DNA of 64,000 nucleotides, from the NCBI GenBank assembly GCA_913061075.1, contig CAJXSK010000001.1, forward strand, positions 124,001 through 188,000, in the 5' to 3' direction. The translations under genes and the position numbers were made by a program. The notes under the pieces were generated by a model, which saw nothing but the letters and a program-made list of their open reading frames with translations, was not told the origin of the DNA and searched no databases. Shown piece after piece: positions 54,469 to 64,000 of the stretch. This DNA is from an uncultured Piscirickettsiaceae bacterium. GTDB taxonomy: Bacteria > Pseudomonadota > Gammaproteobacteria > Methylococcales > Cycloclasticaceae. The stretch's first letter is position 1. Every line of letters starts with the position of its first letter.

Positions 54469-55038
54469 ATGTCAACGTACAGTACAAACGATTTTAAAAG
54501 CGGGCTTAAAATAATGATGGATAACTCTCCTTGCACAATTGTAGAGAATGAATTTGTTAGGCCGGGCAAAGGCCCAGCATTTAGCCGCGTTAAATATCGT
54601 AACCTAAAAACAGGTCGTGTTATTGATCGTACGTTTAAGTCTGGAGAAACGGTCGACGCCGCAGATGTGATGGAAATAGAAATGTCGTACTTGTATAACG
54701 ATGGTGAATTTTGGCATTTTATGGATGATGAAACTTTTGAACAGGTATCTGGTGATGCAGCCGCTGTTGGTGATGCGGCAAAATGGATGAAGGATCAAGA
54801 CAAATGCACAGTGATGTTGTGGAACGGGTCGCCTTTAACAGTTGAAGCCCCAAATTTTGTTGAACTAGAAGTGACTGATACTGACCCGGGTTTAAAAGGT
54901 GATACATCGGGTGGCGGTGGTAAACCAGCGACGCTAGAAACAGGCGCAGTAGTCCGTGTGCCTTTATTCGTGCAAATTGGTGAAGTGATAAAAGTAGACA
55001 CTCGTACGGGTGAATATTCTGCGCGAGTAAAAAGTTAA
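54469..55038 (+). CDS. efp: Translation elongation factor P
   Basis: Relieves ribosome stalling at proline runs. The 189 residues form the three OB/KOW domains of EF-P. The modified lysine is K34 in the loop RPGKGPAF, the form used for beta-lysylation by EpmA. EpmA and EpmB both lie beside it, so the lysine is almost certainly modified that way. The hydroxylase EpmC is not in view and is not needed for activity. Confidence 0.97.
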   Translation: MSTYSTNDFKSGLKIMMDNSPCTIVENEFVRPGKGPAFSRVKYRNLKTGRVIDRTFKSGETVDAADVMEIEMSYLYNDGEFWHFMDDETFEQVSGDAAAVGDAAKWMKDQDKCTVMLWNGSPLTVEAPNFVELEVTDTDPGLKGDTSGGGGKPATLETGAVVRVPLFVQIGEVIKVDTRTGEYSARVKS

Positions 55039-55046
55039 CTTAAACA

Positions 55047-56018
55047 TTGTCTAAGCAAGATAACAAACATTGGCCGCCGACTTGTTCGGCGGCTTTATTA
55101 CATAAGCGCTCTGAGTTATATCAGTCAATTAGGATTTTTTTTTCAGAAAAAGGGGTGTTGGAAGTTGATACGCCAATCTTGTCTCAATCCGCTAGTTGCG
55201 ACGTGAATTTAGACAGTTTTTCAACTACGTTTAACCAACGACCTTATTATCTTCAAACGTCACCAGAATTTGCTATGAAGCGGTTGTTGGCATCTGGCTC
55301 GGGCTCTATTTTTCAAATTGCTAAATCATTTAGGCAAGGCGAATCCGGTCGATACCATAATCCTGAATTTACGTTACTTGAATGGTATAGAGTTGAATTT
55401 ACAATGGCTGACTTGATAGAAGAGATACTCGAATTGTTGATGAATTGTTTTAACGAAAATTTATCATTTAGCAGTGTTAGTTATGAACGTTTATTTCACC
55501 GTTATACGAATATAAACCCCCATGAGGCGACTATTGAAGAGTTGCTGGCATATGCTGCTTCTGAAGGAAACCCTGAAATGGCGAGCGTTTGTGGCGATAG
55601 TTTGTCGAACTGTTTGGATTATGTGTTTAGCCAATATATCCAACCAAAGTTAAAACCGAACCTTGTTTATATCGTCACAGATTATCCTGTGTGTATGGCT
55701 ATGCTGGCCAAGCTTAGTGAAGGTTTGTCGCCCACTGCTAAACGGTTTGAAGTGTATTTCAGCAACATTGAATTAGCAAACGGTTACGAAGAGTTAACGG
55801 ATGCTTCGGAACAGCAGCAACGTTTTCAACAAGAGCTAGAAGAAAGGCGGGACGTTGGAGCGGATAGTGTGCCAATGGACAGGTATTTATTGGCCGCATT
55901 GGAGACAGGCTTGCCTAACTGTTCTGGCGTAGCGCTTGGTTTGGATCGTTTGTTGATGTTAATGACTAAAGCGGCATCAATTGATGAGGTATTAACTTTT
56001 CCTATCAATAGAGCGTAA
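55047..56018 (+). CDS. epmA: EF-P beta-lysine ligase EpmA
   Basis: Attaches beta-lysine to EF-P K34; homologous to the catalytic core of lysyl-tRNA synthetase without the anticodon domain. The 323 residues show motif 2 (IFQIAKSFRQGESGRYHNPEFTLLEW region near 88-113) and motif 3 (GVALGLDRLLML near 292-303). The start is TTG at 55047, 8 bases after efp. Its 3' end overlaps the convergent DUF2238 gene by 27 bases. Confidence 0.95.
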   Translation: MSKQDNKHWPPTCSAALLHKRSELYQSIRIFFSEKGVLEVDTPILSQSASCDVNLDSFSTTFNQRPYYLQTSPEFAMKRLLASGSGSIFQIAKSFRQGESGRYHNPEFTLLEWYRVEFTMADLIEEILELLMNCFNENLSFSSVSYERLFHRYTNINPHEATIEELLAYAASEGNPEMASVCGDSLSNCLDYVFSQYIQPKLKPNLVYIVTDYPVCMAMLAKLSEGLSPTAKRFEVYFSNIELANGYEELTDASEQQQRFQQELEERRDVGADSVPMDRYLLAALETGLPNCSGVALGLDRLLMLMTKAASIDEVLTFPINRA

Positions 56019-56621
56019 TTGCTTATCGTGAAAACGTGATAACAATAGCAATGCAGTAATGGCGCCGATTAATGCCATACCCATATCTGATTGGGTGTCC
56101 CAAATATATCCCTGAGTGCCCAAAAAGGCTTCTGCATCTTCACCCGCGGCTAACGCTGTCCACCATTCAATTAATTCGTAAAAGGCGCTAAAGCCTAAGC
56201 AAAAACTAATAATGAAGAAGTTCAGCCAGGCGCGTGTGCTGATGACGGATTGTCGAATCAAAATTTCTCTGGCAACAATTGCAGGAACAAATCCTTGTGC
56301 TAAATGTCCGACTTTATCGTAATTATTTCTACTGGATCCCATCCATTCAGCTATTGAGTCGAATAGAGGTACTTCTGCATAGGTGTAATGACCGCCAACC
56401 ATTAGTATGATGCAATGAATTAAGATTAGGAGATAGGTGAGTGACGTAAGAGGAAAAGAGCTGCGGGTCCAGATGATAAAGCCAAGGCCGATTAGAGCAG
56501 GAAGGACCTCTAAAAACCAGGTAAAGTAGTCTTTAGGCTCAATGGCTGACCAAACAAATACAGCTAGAAATAAGCCTAACCATGCAAGTGAACATTTAGA
56601 AATGTTTTGTGTAATGGGCAT
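55992..56621 (-). CDS. DUF2238 (YjdF-family) inner-membrane protein
   Basis: About 209 residues with five or six hydrophobic helices (for example LAWLGLFLAVFVWSAI and ILIHCIILMVGGHYTYA). The family stretch DKVGHLAQGFVPAIVAREIL is near 108-127, and WDTQSDMGMALIGA lies near the end. Molecular role unknown. I start at ATG 56621, four bases after the psd stop; a TTG start at 56645 would overlap psd. Co-transcribed with psd, so a membrane-lipid-related role is possible but unproven. Confidence 0.82.
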   Translation of the reverse strand: MPITQNISKCSLAWLGLFLAVFVWSAIEPKDYFTWFLEVLPALIGLGFIIWTRSSFPLTSLTYLLILIHCIILMVGGHYTYAEVPLFDSIAEWMGSSRNNYDKVGHLAQGFVPAIVAREILIRQSVISTRAWLNFFIISFCLGFSAFYELIEWWTALAAGEDAEAFLGTQGYIWDTQSDMGMALIGAITALLLLSRFHDKQLRSIDRKS

Positions 56622-56625
56622 TAGT

Positions 56626-57474
56626 TTATTTTTTGATTTTCCCAATCACTTGGCCAAGACGTACTGTGTCACCCTCGGCTAAATCTTTTGCCCAAGTGAC
56701 TCTATTTTTGCCGTAGAGAAGAACGACAGTGGAGCCCATATTAAAGCGGCCCATTTCATCGTTCTTTTTATACTTTAGTTTTTTATCGTTATAAGTCCAT
56801 TGGCGCACTTGATTGTGGCGGGGTGGTGTCACTTCGCCATACCAGACTGTTTCAATACTGGAGACAAAAACAGCACCGACCATCACCATTGCCATCGGGC
56901 CAGCAGGCGTGTCAAAAAACGCAATGACGCGTTCGTTACGTGCAAATAATTCATCAACGGCATTCACTGTTGTTTGATTAACGCTAAACAATTCACCCGG
57001 CACGTGAACCATTTTTTTAAGTGTGCCGCCAATAGGGAAATGTATACGATGATAATCTTTCGGTGATAAGTAGATGGTGCTAAATTGCCCGTCTTCAAAT
57101 TGGCTCGTTAGTTCATCGTTGCCCAGTAGAGCGGACAGGTTAAATGATTTGCCTTTTGCTTGAAAAACTTCGCCGTTTTCTATGCTGCCAATTTGGCTAA
57201 TGGCACCATCAACGGGGCATGCAATAGTGGTTCGCCCTTTTTCAAGGGGGCGAACATCTTCACGTAATGTCCTTGTAAAGAATGCGTTAAATGTTTCATA
57301 AGCCTCAGGATCTGATTCGGCAGCTTCAGACATATCAACACCAAACTGTTTGATTATGAGCTTGATAATGGTGTTCTTAACCCACGGTGTTTTACAACGA
57401 GCGAGTTTATGCATAAGTGCAGATAACATGTGCTTAGGTAGCACATGTTGCAGCATAATAAATAGTCTATCCAT
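56626..57474 (-). CDS. psd: Phosphatidylserine decarboxylase
   Basis: Pyruvoyl enzyme making phosphatidylethanolamine at the inner membrane. The 282 residues contain GSTVV near the C-terminus. Self-cleavage between Gly247 and Ser248 yields the short alpha chain with the pyruvoyl group. The residue before is Met (MGST) rather than the common Leu (LGST). Other signatures are SPKDYHRIHFP and FVSSIETVWYGEV. Closeness to the fimX locus matches Pseudomonas order. Confidence 0.95.
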   Translation of the reverse strand: MDRLFIMLQHVLPKHMLSALMHKLARCKTPWVKNTIIKLIIKQFGVDMSEAAESDPEAYETFNAFFTRTLREDVRPLEKGRTTIACPVDGAISQIGSIENGEVFQAKGKSFNLSALLGNDELTSQFEDGQFSTIYLSPKDYHRIHFPIGGTLKKMVHVPGELFSVNQTTVNAVDELFARNERVIAFFDTPAGPMAMVMVGAVFVSSIETVWYGEVTPPRHNQVRQWTYNDKKLKYKKNDEMGRFNMGSTVVLLYGKNRVTWAKDLAEGDTVRLGQVIGKIKK

Positions 57475-57487
57475 TATTCAATTCCAA

Positions 57488-58669
57488 TTATTTAAAGGTT
57501 GCCTTTTGTGCTGCTGGCAAAGCAACACCCGTGTTGATATTAGCACCCATGTCGCTTAATACAGACTCCAATGATGCTAAACAGAACATAACATTGCTAG
57601 GGTTAGCAGATTGCCCCATTAAACCGATACGCCAAACTTTACCGGCTAGTGCGCCAAGGCCAGCACCAATTTCTAAGTTGTATTCATGAAGTAAACGTTT
57701 ACGTACAATAGCTTCGTCAACGCCTTCTGGAATAGTTACAGCATTAAGCTGTGGTAGGCGAGATGTTTCCGGTACGACAAAACCAATACCCATGGCTTCC
57801 AAACCAGCTTTTAATGCAGAATGAAGTGTTGAGTGTCTGGCCCATGCGTTTTCTAGGCCTTCTTCTTGAAGCATTAATAACGATTCGTGAAGTGCGTAAA
57901 GACTATTAACCGGTGCTGTATGGTGATAAGAACGGCCACCATCGCTACCCCAATAACCCATCACTAGATTTAGATCTAAAAACCAACTTTGAACGCGTTC
58001 TTTGCGTTGTTTGATACGTTCTTGAGCACGTTCACTAAAACTGACTGGTGATAGCCCTGGAACGCAAGAAAGACATTTTTGAGTGCCAGAATAAATGGCA
58101 TCAATACCCCAATCATCAACGCGTAGTTCTGAGCCAGCAACCGACGTGACGGCATCTACAATCGTTAAGCAGTCGTATTGATGGGCCAAGGTACACAGTG
58201 TTTTAGCATCAGATAATGCGCCGGTGGAGGTCTCAGCATGAACAAAAGCCAAAACGCTGGCTTCAGGGTGCGCTTTTAGTGCGTCTTCAACTTTTTGAGG
58301 GTCAACGGCGTGGCCCCAATCGTCTTGAACCATAATGGCAATAGCGCCACAACGTTCAACATTTTCTTTCATCCGTCCGCCAAATACACCGTTTTGGCAC
58401 ACGATAACGGTATCGCCGGCCTCTAGTAGATTAGCAAAGCAGGTTTCCATGCCGGCAGAACCGGGCGCAGAAACAGGGAAGGTGAGTTGGTTATCTGTTT
58501 GAAAGGCGTATTGAAGTAGTGTTTTTACTTCGTCCATCATCATGCCAAAACTAGGGTCTAAATGACCGATGGTTGGGCGTGCTAATGCAGATAATACACG
58601 AGGGTGAACGTCGGATGGGCCGGGGCCCATCAGTGTGCGAACAGGTGGATTGAATGTTGTAATAGTCAT
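57488..58669 (-). CDS. PLP-dependent alanine/serine-glyoxylate (or -pyruvate) aminotransferase
   Basis: Fold-type I class V aminotransferase of 393 residues from the ATG at 58669. A longer frame reaching into ppsA is not used. The PLP lysine is in YSGTQKCLSCVPG near 191-203. The cofactor-binding TVVDAVTSVAG segment lies before it, and MGPGPSDVHPRVLSAL marks the family N-terminus. It probably converts glyoxylate to glycine with alanine or serine as donor. It starts 8 bases after ppsA. In this setting it may link glyoxylate/serine carbon to pyruvate and PEP; the exact substrates are unproven. Confidence 0.87.
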   Translation of the reverse strand: MTITTFNPPVRTLMGPGPSDVHPRVLSALARPTIGHLDPSFGMMMDEVKTLLQYAFQTDNQLTFPVSAPGSAGMETCFANLLEAGDTVIVCQNGVFGGRMKENVERCGAIAIMVQDDWGHAVDPQKVEDALKAHPEASVLAFVHAETSTGALSDAKTLCTLAHQYDCLTIVDAVTSVAGSELRVDDWGIDAIYSGTQKCLSCVPGLSPVSFSERAQERIKQRKERVQSWFLDLNLVMGYWGSDGGRSYHHTAPVNSLYALHESLLMLQEEGLENAWARHSTLHSALKAGLEAMGIGFVVPETSRLPQLNAVTIPEGVDEAIVRKRLLHEYNLEIGAGLGALAGKVWRIGLMGQSANPSNVMFCLASLESVLSDMGANINTGVALPAAQKATFK

Positions 58670-58676
58670 TAGTTGA

Positions 58677-61046
58677 TTAACCTTCGATTTTTTGGCCAGC
58701 CATGAACATCCACGTCTCAATAACGGTATCTGGGTTCAGTGAAACACTTTCAATACCTTCTTCCATTAACCATTTGGCTAAATCTGGGTGGTCGGATGGG
58801 CCTTGGCCGCAGATGCCAATGTACTTGCCTTTTTTGAGGCAAGCTTGAATCGCCATTGACAGTAGTTTTTTAATAGCCGGGTCACGTTCGTCAAATAAGT
58901 GAGCAATCAATGCGGAGTCACGATCAAGGCCTAGTGTTAATTGCGTTAAATCGTTTGAACCAATAGAGAATCCGTCGAAGTATTCTAGGAACTCTTCAGC
59001 CATGAGTGCGTTAGATGGCAGCTCACACATCATGATCAGTTCAAGGCCATTTTTACCGCTTTCAATGTCATTTTCTTTTAACAACTCGGTTACTTGGCGT
59101 GCTTCGTCTAGCGTGCGAACGAATGGGATCATGATTTTAACGTTGGTTAAGCCCATTTCATCTCGAACAAATTTAAGTGCGTCGCATTCCATGTCGAAAC
59201 ATTTGCGGAACGATTCGGAGATATAACGCGATGCGCCACGGAAGCCAATCATTGGGTTTTCTTCGTCTGGTTCATAACGATCGCCACCAATTAAGTTAGC
59301 GTATTCGTTAGATTTAAAATCAGACATACGCACAATAACGGACTTTGGCGAAAACGCCGCAGCAATGGTTGAAATGCCTTCTACCAAACGTTTAACGTAG
59401 TAGTCTTTTGGGCTGTCGTAGCAAGAGATACGTTTATTGATAGTTGCCTGTAAATCAGCAGGTAAGGTATCAAAATCCAGCAATGCTTTAGGGTGAATAC
59501 CAATCATCCGGTTAATGATGAATTCTAAACGCGCTAGGCCAACACCTTCGTGTGGTAGTGATGCGAAATCAAACGCACGGTCTGGGTTGCCAACGTTCAT
59601 CATTATTTTTACAGGAATGTCTGGCATCTCGTCTAAATTGATTTTATCAATTTGAAAATCTAGCAAACCTTCGTATATGAAACCGGTGTCGCCTTCGGCA
59701 CAAGAGACAGTGATCTCAGTACCTTGAGTAATATGGTCAGTGGCATCGCCACAACCAACAACGGCTGGGATACCTAACTCTCGCGCGATAATCGCAGCAT
59801 GGCAGGTTCTTCCGCCACGATTAGTGACGATCGCAGAGGCGCGTTTCATAATCGGTTCCCAATCAGGGTCGGTCATGTCAGTGACTAGCACGTCACCATC
59901 TTGTACTTGGTCCATTTGCGCAATGCTAGAAATAACACGCGCGGGGCCTTTGCCAATTTTCTGCCCGATACTGCGGCCTTCAACCAATACGTTAGCAGTT
60001 TTATTTAAGCTATAACGCTCGATTTCTTTACCAGCACGGCTCTGTACTGTTTCAGGGCGAGCTTGAACAATATATAACTGACCATCTAAACCGTCTTTAG
60101 CCCATTCAATATCCATAGGGCGTTCATAGTGCTTTTCAATCGTTATAGCGATTTTAGATAGCTTTTCCACTTCAGCATCGGTAAGTGAATAAACGCCGCG
60201 TGTTTCAGGGTCGGTATCAATGATTTTAACTGGGTCGCCAACTTCGTCGTTATAGACCATTTTGATGAGCTTGCTACCCAAGTTGCGGCGTAAAATGGCA
60301 GGGCGGCCGGCTTCTAGCGTTGGCTTATGAACGTAGAATTCATCAGGGTTTACAGCGCCTTGTACAACCATTTCACCTAAGCCATAACTGGAAGTAATGA
60401 ACACTGCATCGCGGAAGCCAGATTCTGTGTCTAGTGTGAACAATACGCCAGATGCGCTGATATCACTGCGTACCATGCGTTGAATACCCGCAGAAAGGGC
60501 GACTTCGCTGTGCTCAAACCCCTGGTGAACACGGTATGAAATAGCGCGGTCATTATAAAGGGACGCGAACACTTCTTTAATTGAGTGGATGACATTATCA
60601 ATGCCGTCAACGTTTAAAAACGTTTCTTGTTGCCCTGCAAACGATGCATCGGGTAAATCTTCAGCCGTTGCTGATGAACGAACGGCAACGGAGAATTCGC
60701 TTTTTGCTTCAGCTTGCATGGTTGCATAAGCTTCTTTTATAGCGCCTTCTAATGCGGGTTGGAATGGCGTATCAATAACCCATTGCCTGATTTCTTTACC
60801 GGCTTTGGCTAACGCATTAACATCGTCAACATCAAGAGCACGTAGTTTCGTGTTTATTCTGTCATCAATTCCACTTTGTGAGAGGAACTCTCTAAAAGCT
60901 TTAGCTGTAGTAGCAAAGCCACCAGGAACATCCACACCAACAGACGCTAAATTAGAAATCATTTCTCCAAGAGATGCGTTTTTACCACCAACGTGTTCCA
61001 CATCATCCATGCCCGTAGAATTGAGCCAAACTATGTAATCTTCCAA
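58677..61046 (-). CDS. ppsA: Phosphoenolpyruvate synthase
   Basis: Makes PEP from pyruvate with ATP for gluconeogenesis. The 789 residues have an ATP-grasp domain at about 1-340. The phosphohistidine swivel domain follows ([21 protein letters not shown] region near 410-430). The PEP-utilising barrel at about 480-785 ends CGQGPSDHP with the catalytic cysteine. It is divergent from ppsR, its regulator, across a 72-base gap. It would be needed for growth on fatty or hydrocarbon substrates. Confidence 0.97.
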   Translation of the reverse strand: MEDYIVWLNSTGMDDVEHVGGKNASLGEMISNLASVGVDVPGGFATTAKAFREFLSQSGIDDRINTKLRALDVDDVNALAKAGKEIRQWVIDTPFQPALEGAIKEAYATMQAEAKSEFSVAVRSSATAEDLPDASFAGQQETFLNVDGIDNVIHSIKEVFASLYNDRAISYRVHQGFEHSEVALSAGIQRMVRSDISASGVLFTLDTESGFRDAVFITSSYGLGEMVVQGAVNPDEFYVHKPTLEAGRPAILRRNLGSKLIKMVYNDEVGDPVKIIDTDPETRGVYSLTDAEVEKLSKIAITIEKHYERPMDIEWAKDGLDGQLYIVQARPETVQSRAGKEIERYSLNKTANVLVEGRSIGQKIGKGPARVISSIAQMDQVQDGDVLVTDMTDPDWEPIMKRASAIVTNRGGRTCHAAIIARELGIPAVVGCGDATDHITQGTEITVSCAEGDTGFIYEGLLDFQIDKINLDEMPDIPVKIMMNVGNPDRAFDFASLPHEGVGLARLEFIINRMIGIHPKALLDFDTLPADLQATINKRISCYDSPKDYYVKRLVEGISTIAAAFSPKSVIVRMSDFKSNEYANLIGGDRYEPDEENPMIGFRGASRYISESFRKCFDMECDALKFVRDEMGLTNVKIMIPFVRTLDEARQVTELLKENDIESGKNGLELIMMCELPSNALMAEEFLEYFDGFSIGSNDLTQLTLGLDRDSALIAHLFDERDPAIKKLLSMAIQACLKKGKYIGICGQGPSDHPDLAKWLMEEGIESVSLNPDTVIETWMFMAGQKIEG

Positions 61047-61118
61047 CTTAGTATCCTTTGTTTAGTTTAAAATTTGAGTTAATCAGTTATTTTAACAAAA
61101 AAACCATCAAATTATTCA

Positions 61119-61940
61119 ATGAAAAGTAGAACAATCTTTTTTGTATCAGATAGAACGGCCATTACAGCTGAAACATTGGGCAATAGTTTGTTAACACAAT
61201 TTGAAGGTGTCGAACGTGAACGTCACGTTATCCCTTTTATCGATACGGAATCTAGAGCAGAATCAGTTAAAGAAAGAATAAATAATTCGTATACTGTTAG
61301 TGAGGGGCGTCCGTTAGTTTTTAGTACATTCACTGATGATAAATTACGTAAGATAGTCTCTGAAAGTGATTGTATATTCTATGATTTATTTAATGATTAC
61401 ATCTCTAGAATGGAGGCGGATTTAAGCCAAGAGTCTTCGCATGAGGTGGGTAAAAGCCATGGTTTGGTTGATAAAGGCTCGTATGAATCACGTATTAGAG
61501 CCGTTAACTATGCACTTGAATATGATGATGGGGCTCGGTTGGATCGTTATGACCAAGCAGAGGTTATATTAGTGGGCGTATCAAGAACAGGTAAAACGCC
61601 AACGTCTTTATTTCTTGCGCTTCAATACGGTATCTATACGGCGAACTTCCCAATTACAGACAGTGACTTGGATAATTACAGCATTCCAAGGCCCATTAAA
61701 CCGCATAAGAAAAAGCTGTTTGGATTAACCATTAGCGCAGAACAGTTAAGTAGAATTCGCGAGGAGCGAAGACCGGGTAGCCCCTACGCATCTTTGCGGA
61801 CATGCCAGAGAGAAGTATCCCAAGTTGAAGAGTTGTTTCATTCGGAAAATATTCCATTTCTGAACGTTACGTCAATCTCAATTGAAGAAATTGCAGCACA
61901 GATTCGTTTAACGCGCGATTTGGATGCTAAGCACTATTAG
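61119..61940 (+). CDS. ppsR: PEP synthase regulatory kinase/pyrophosphorylase
   Basis: DUF299 protein that inactivates PpsA by ADP-dependent phosphorylation and reactivates it by Pi-dependent dephosphorylation. The 273 residues carry the P-loop-like GVSRTGKTPTSLFLA near 152-166. The N-terminal motif FFVSDRTAITAETLGNSLL is near 7-25. Divergent pairing with ppsA is the standard arrangement and supports the assignment. Confidence 0.95.
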   Translation: MKSRTIFFVSDRTAITAETLGNSLLTQFEGVERERHVIPFIDTESRAESVKERINNSYTVSEGRPLVFSTFTDDKLRKIVSESDCIFYDLFNDYISRMEADLSQESSHEVGKSHGLVDKGSYESRIRAVNYALEYDDGARLDRYDQAEVILVGVSRTGKTPTSLFLALQYGIYTANFPITDSDLDNYSIPRPIKPHKKKLFGLTISAEQLSRIREERRPGSPYASLRTCQREVSQVEELFHSENIPFLNVTSISIEEIAAQIRLTRDLDAKHY

Positions 61941-62025
61941 CTTAATGGTTTAACTTTGTATTGCGGCAAGTAGCAATAACTCTTATCATCCCCGCAAATA
62001 TATTAAGCGGTAGGGCTATTAGTCA

Positions 62026-64000
62026 ATGAGTCAGCAAGTTTTTCATCCCGGCCAGCGTTGGGTTAGTCATTCAGAGTCTGAGTTAGGCTTAGGGATGGTA
62101 GAGGCCTTAGAAGGCCGTCATGTCACCATTTTTTATCCTGCAGTAGAGGAAACAAGGATATACGCCTTTAGCAACGCACCGTTAAGCAGGGTCATATATA
62201 ACGTTGATGACAGTGTTCGCCACAATAATGGTGATGTATTAACGATTAACGAAACCCAAGAACACAACCATTGCATGATGTATTTGTGTACCAATGGTCA
62301 AGGTGAAGACGTTATCCTGCATGAAATTGATTTGGATAGCGTTGGTGCGTTTAATGAACCTCAAAGCCGTTTGTTTACTGGTCAAATTGATAAAAATAAA
62401 CGGTTTGACTTACGTCTTAAAACGTTGGACTTTCAACGTAAACTCGACCTTTCCCCAAGTTATGGATTAACGGGGCCAAGAGTACAATTACTACCCCATC
62501 AATTTTACATTGCTAGCAAAGTAACCGAACGTAGTGCGCCACGTGTGTTGCTGGCAGATGAAGTTGGTTTGGGTAAAACTATCGAAGCCGGATTGATTTT
62601 GCACCAACAGTTACTAACGGGTTCTATCGAACGCGCGCTGATTGTTGTGCCTGATGCATTAATACATCAATGGTTGGTTGAGCTGTTACGTCGATTTAAC
62701 CTTTCGTTCACCATTTTAGATCATGAGCGTTGTGAAGCAATTCGAGAAGAAGGGGATATCAATCCGTTCGAAACGGCTCAGTTAGTGTTGTGCCAATTAT
62801 CGTTTCTTTCTGAACAACCGCAATATCATGCGTTGGCAAAAGCCGCTGATTGGGATTTGATGATTGTTGATGAGGCACATCATTTATTTTGGAATGAAGA
62901 TAACGTGAGCAACGAATACCGTTGTATCGAAGAATTGGCCCAAAAGACACCGGGTTTACTCTTGTTAACGGCAACACCAGAACAATTAGGTGTTACCAGC
63001 CACTTTGCGCGTTTAAGACTATTAGACCCAGACCGCTATTATGATTTGGCTGCTTTTAAAGAAGAGCAGGCAGGCTATAAAAAGATTAACGATATTATCA
63101 AGCGCTTAGTTGAAGAAACATCGCTAGAAACTGTCGTCGCAGATGTTGACATAAACCAGCAATTACTTGAATTGTTAGGTGAAGAGACGATGTCAGAAGA
63201 AGATCTGACGTTGGATGCGGTTATTGATGCACTGCTAGATAGACATGGCACAGGGCGTGTTCTGTTTAGAAACACCCGAGACAATATTGACGTGTTCTCA
63301 TCACGCGAGTTACATTCGTACGAATTACCTGCCTTAACGGTTGATGTGGAAAATGAGCCCGATGTCGATTTAGCCCTAAAAAGAGCATTGCTACCTGAAT
63401 TATTACTGGGTGATCGTTGGCTTGATTCTGATACGCGCGTTACTTGGCTACTGGATTGGTTAGCAACACATAAAGATGAAAAGGTGTTGTTAATATGTGC
63501 TCAACAACAAACGGCTGAAGAGTTGAATGCGTATTTAAAAATGCACACGGTGCTTTCATCGTCAGTATTTCATGAAGGCATGAGCTTAATTGCTAGGGAC
63601 AGAGCGGCGGCCTACTTTTCCGATATGGAAGAGGGTGCACAAATACTTATTTGTTCAGAAATTGGTAGTGAAGGCCGAAACTTTCAATTCGCACACCATT
63701 TGATATTATTCGATTTACCTTTAAACCCTGATTTATTAGAACAACGAATTGGGCGATTAGACCGAATTGGCCAAACCGACACAGTACATATTCATGTGCC
63801 CTGTATTGAAGGCTCTCCACAAACGATGTTAATGGAATGGTATGACAAGGGTCTGAATGCATTTTCGACGGTCTGTTCTACTGGGCACCATGTCTATGCG
63901 GCCGTTAAAGATGATCTTAAACAAGTATTATTAGCAGGCAAGTCAGACGAAGCATTCCAATCGGTCATTGATAAAACGGCTCTGTTAATGGAGCAAAGCA
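62026..64000 (+). CDS. rapA: RNA polymerase-associated helicase-like ATPase RapA, 5' part (cut by window end)
   Basis: Swi2/Snf2 ATPase that recycles RNA polymerase. The frame opens at ATG 62026 and is still open at base 64000 (658 codons visible of an expected 950 or so). Tudor-like N-terminal modules are at about 1-110. Then Walker A (ADEVGLGKTIEAG, near 180-192), DEAH (VDEAHH near 283-288), TATP and the second helicase lobe follow, with QRIGRLDRIGQ near 575-585. The C-terminal spacer and RNA polymerase-contact domains lie beyond the window. Confidence 0.95.
   Translation, partial: MSQQVFHPGQRWVSHSESELGLGMVEALEGRHVTIFYPAVEETRIYAFSNAPLSRVIYNVDDSVRHNNGDVLTINETQEHNHCMMYLCTNGQGEDVILHEIDLDSVGAFNEPQSRLFTGQIDKNKRFDLRLKTLDFQRKLDLSPSYGLTGPRVQLLPHQFYIASKVTERSAPRVLLADEVGLGKTIEAGLILHQQLLTGSIERALIVVPDALIHQWLVELLRRFNLSFTILDHERCEAIREEGDINPFETAQLVLCQLSFLSEQPQYHALAKAADWDLMIVDEAHHLFWNEDNVSNEYRCIEELAQKTPGLLLLTATPEQLGVTSHFARLRLLDPDRYYDLAAFKEEQAGYKKINDIIKRLVEETSLETVVADVDINQQLLELLGEETMSEEDLTLDAVIDALLDRHGTGRVLFRNTRDNIDVFSSRELHSYELPALTVDVENEPDVDLALKRALLPELLLGDRWLDSDTRVTWLLDWLATHKDEKVLLICAQQQTAEELNAYLKMHTVLSSSVFHEGMSLIARDRAAAYFSDMEEGAQILICSEIGSEGRNFQFAHHLILFDLPLNPDLLEQRIGRLDRIGQTDTVHIHVPCIEGSPQTMLMEWYDKGLNAFSTVCSTGHHVYAAVKDDLKQVLLAGKSDEAFQSVIDKTALLMEQS

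Noticed and set aside
58670-58720. Extended start of the aminotransferase reaching into ppsA
   Set aside because: The family N-terminus (FNPPVRTLMGPGPSD) begins just after the ATG at 58669; the extension is the ppsA end in another frame.
1-64000. tRNA or rRNA genes, CRISPR arrays, prophage or defence islands
   Set aside because: All gaps were read. None contains cloverleaf-like or rRNA-like sequence or regularly spaced repeats, and no phage or defence families are encoded.

Overview
The window is a contiguous piece of a gammaproteobacterial chromosome. This follows from the gene order (tyrA-aroA-cmk-rpsA-ihfB-lapA-lapB), the Pseudomonas-type flagellar order (fliKLMNOPQR-flhB-flhA-flhF-fleN-fliA-cheY-motCD), and the presence of EpmA/EpmB, RapA and PpsR. 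The DNA is moderately AT-rich. Two FadL-type outer-membrane proteins, a full beta-oxidation set and a fused B12-dependent isobutyryl-CoA mutase fit a marine hydrocarbon or fatty-acid degrader such as Cycloclasticus. That genus guess is inference; no rRNA is present to test it.

Layout. (1) 1-6.15 kb, plus strand: the 3' end of tyrA, then aroA, cmk, rpsA, ihfB, lapA and lapB. These are housekeeping genes for aromatic amino acids, nucleotides, translation, nucleoid structure and LPS control. (2) 6.2-24.7 kb: an acyl-CoA catabolism island. A minus-strand operon reads merR > thiolase > hydroxyacyl-CoA dehydrogenase/hydratase > acyl-CoA dehydrogenase, followed upstream by fadD and a fadL. Plus-strand genes are an enoyl-CoA hydratase, an SDR, an acyl-CoA synthetase and icmF. 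A decayed IS200-like transposase with flanking inverted repeats lies before a second, larger fadL homologue. (3) 25.1-42.6 kb: flagellar genes. These cover hook-length control, C ring, export gate, FlhF/FleN placement control, sigma-28, CheY and a MotC/MotD stator. A minus-strand operon follows with a second FliK-like protein, a FlhB C-terminal paralogue and a cNMP-binding/HDOD protein. Good sigma-54 sites precede fliK and fliL, and a sigma-28-like site precedes cheY. (4) 42.7-49.4 kb: prmB, aroC, an MFS transporter, two paralogous secreted proteins of unknown family, and a 5'-nucleotidase. (5) 49.4-57.5 kb: a FimX-like degenerate GGDEF/EAL protein and an unknown partner, epmB/efp/epmA, a DUF2238 membrane protein and psd. 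(6) 57.5-64 kb: an alanine-glyoxylate-type aminotransferase, ppsA, its regulator ppsR (divergent), and the 5' part of rapA, cut by the window end.

How it fits together: fatty or hydrocarbon-derived acids enter through FadL porins, are activated by FadD or the second synthetase, and are degraded by the FadNAE-like operon. IcmF re-arranges branched C4 acyl-CoAs. PpsA with PpsR supplies gluconeogenesis from the resulting acetyl-CoA. Motility genes occupy the centre. I saw no tRNA, rRNA, CRISPR array, prophage or defence island. The least explained items are the secreted paralogue pair at 46.1-48.4 kb and the gene next to FimX.
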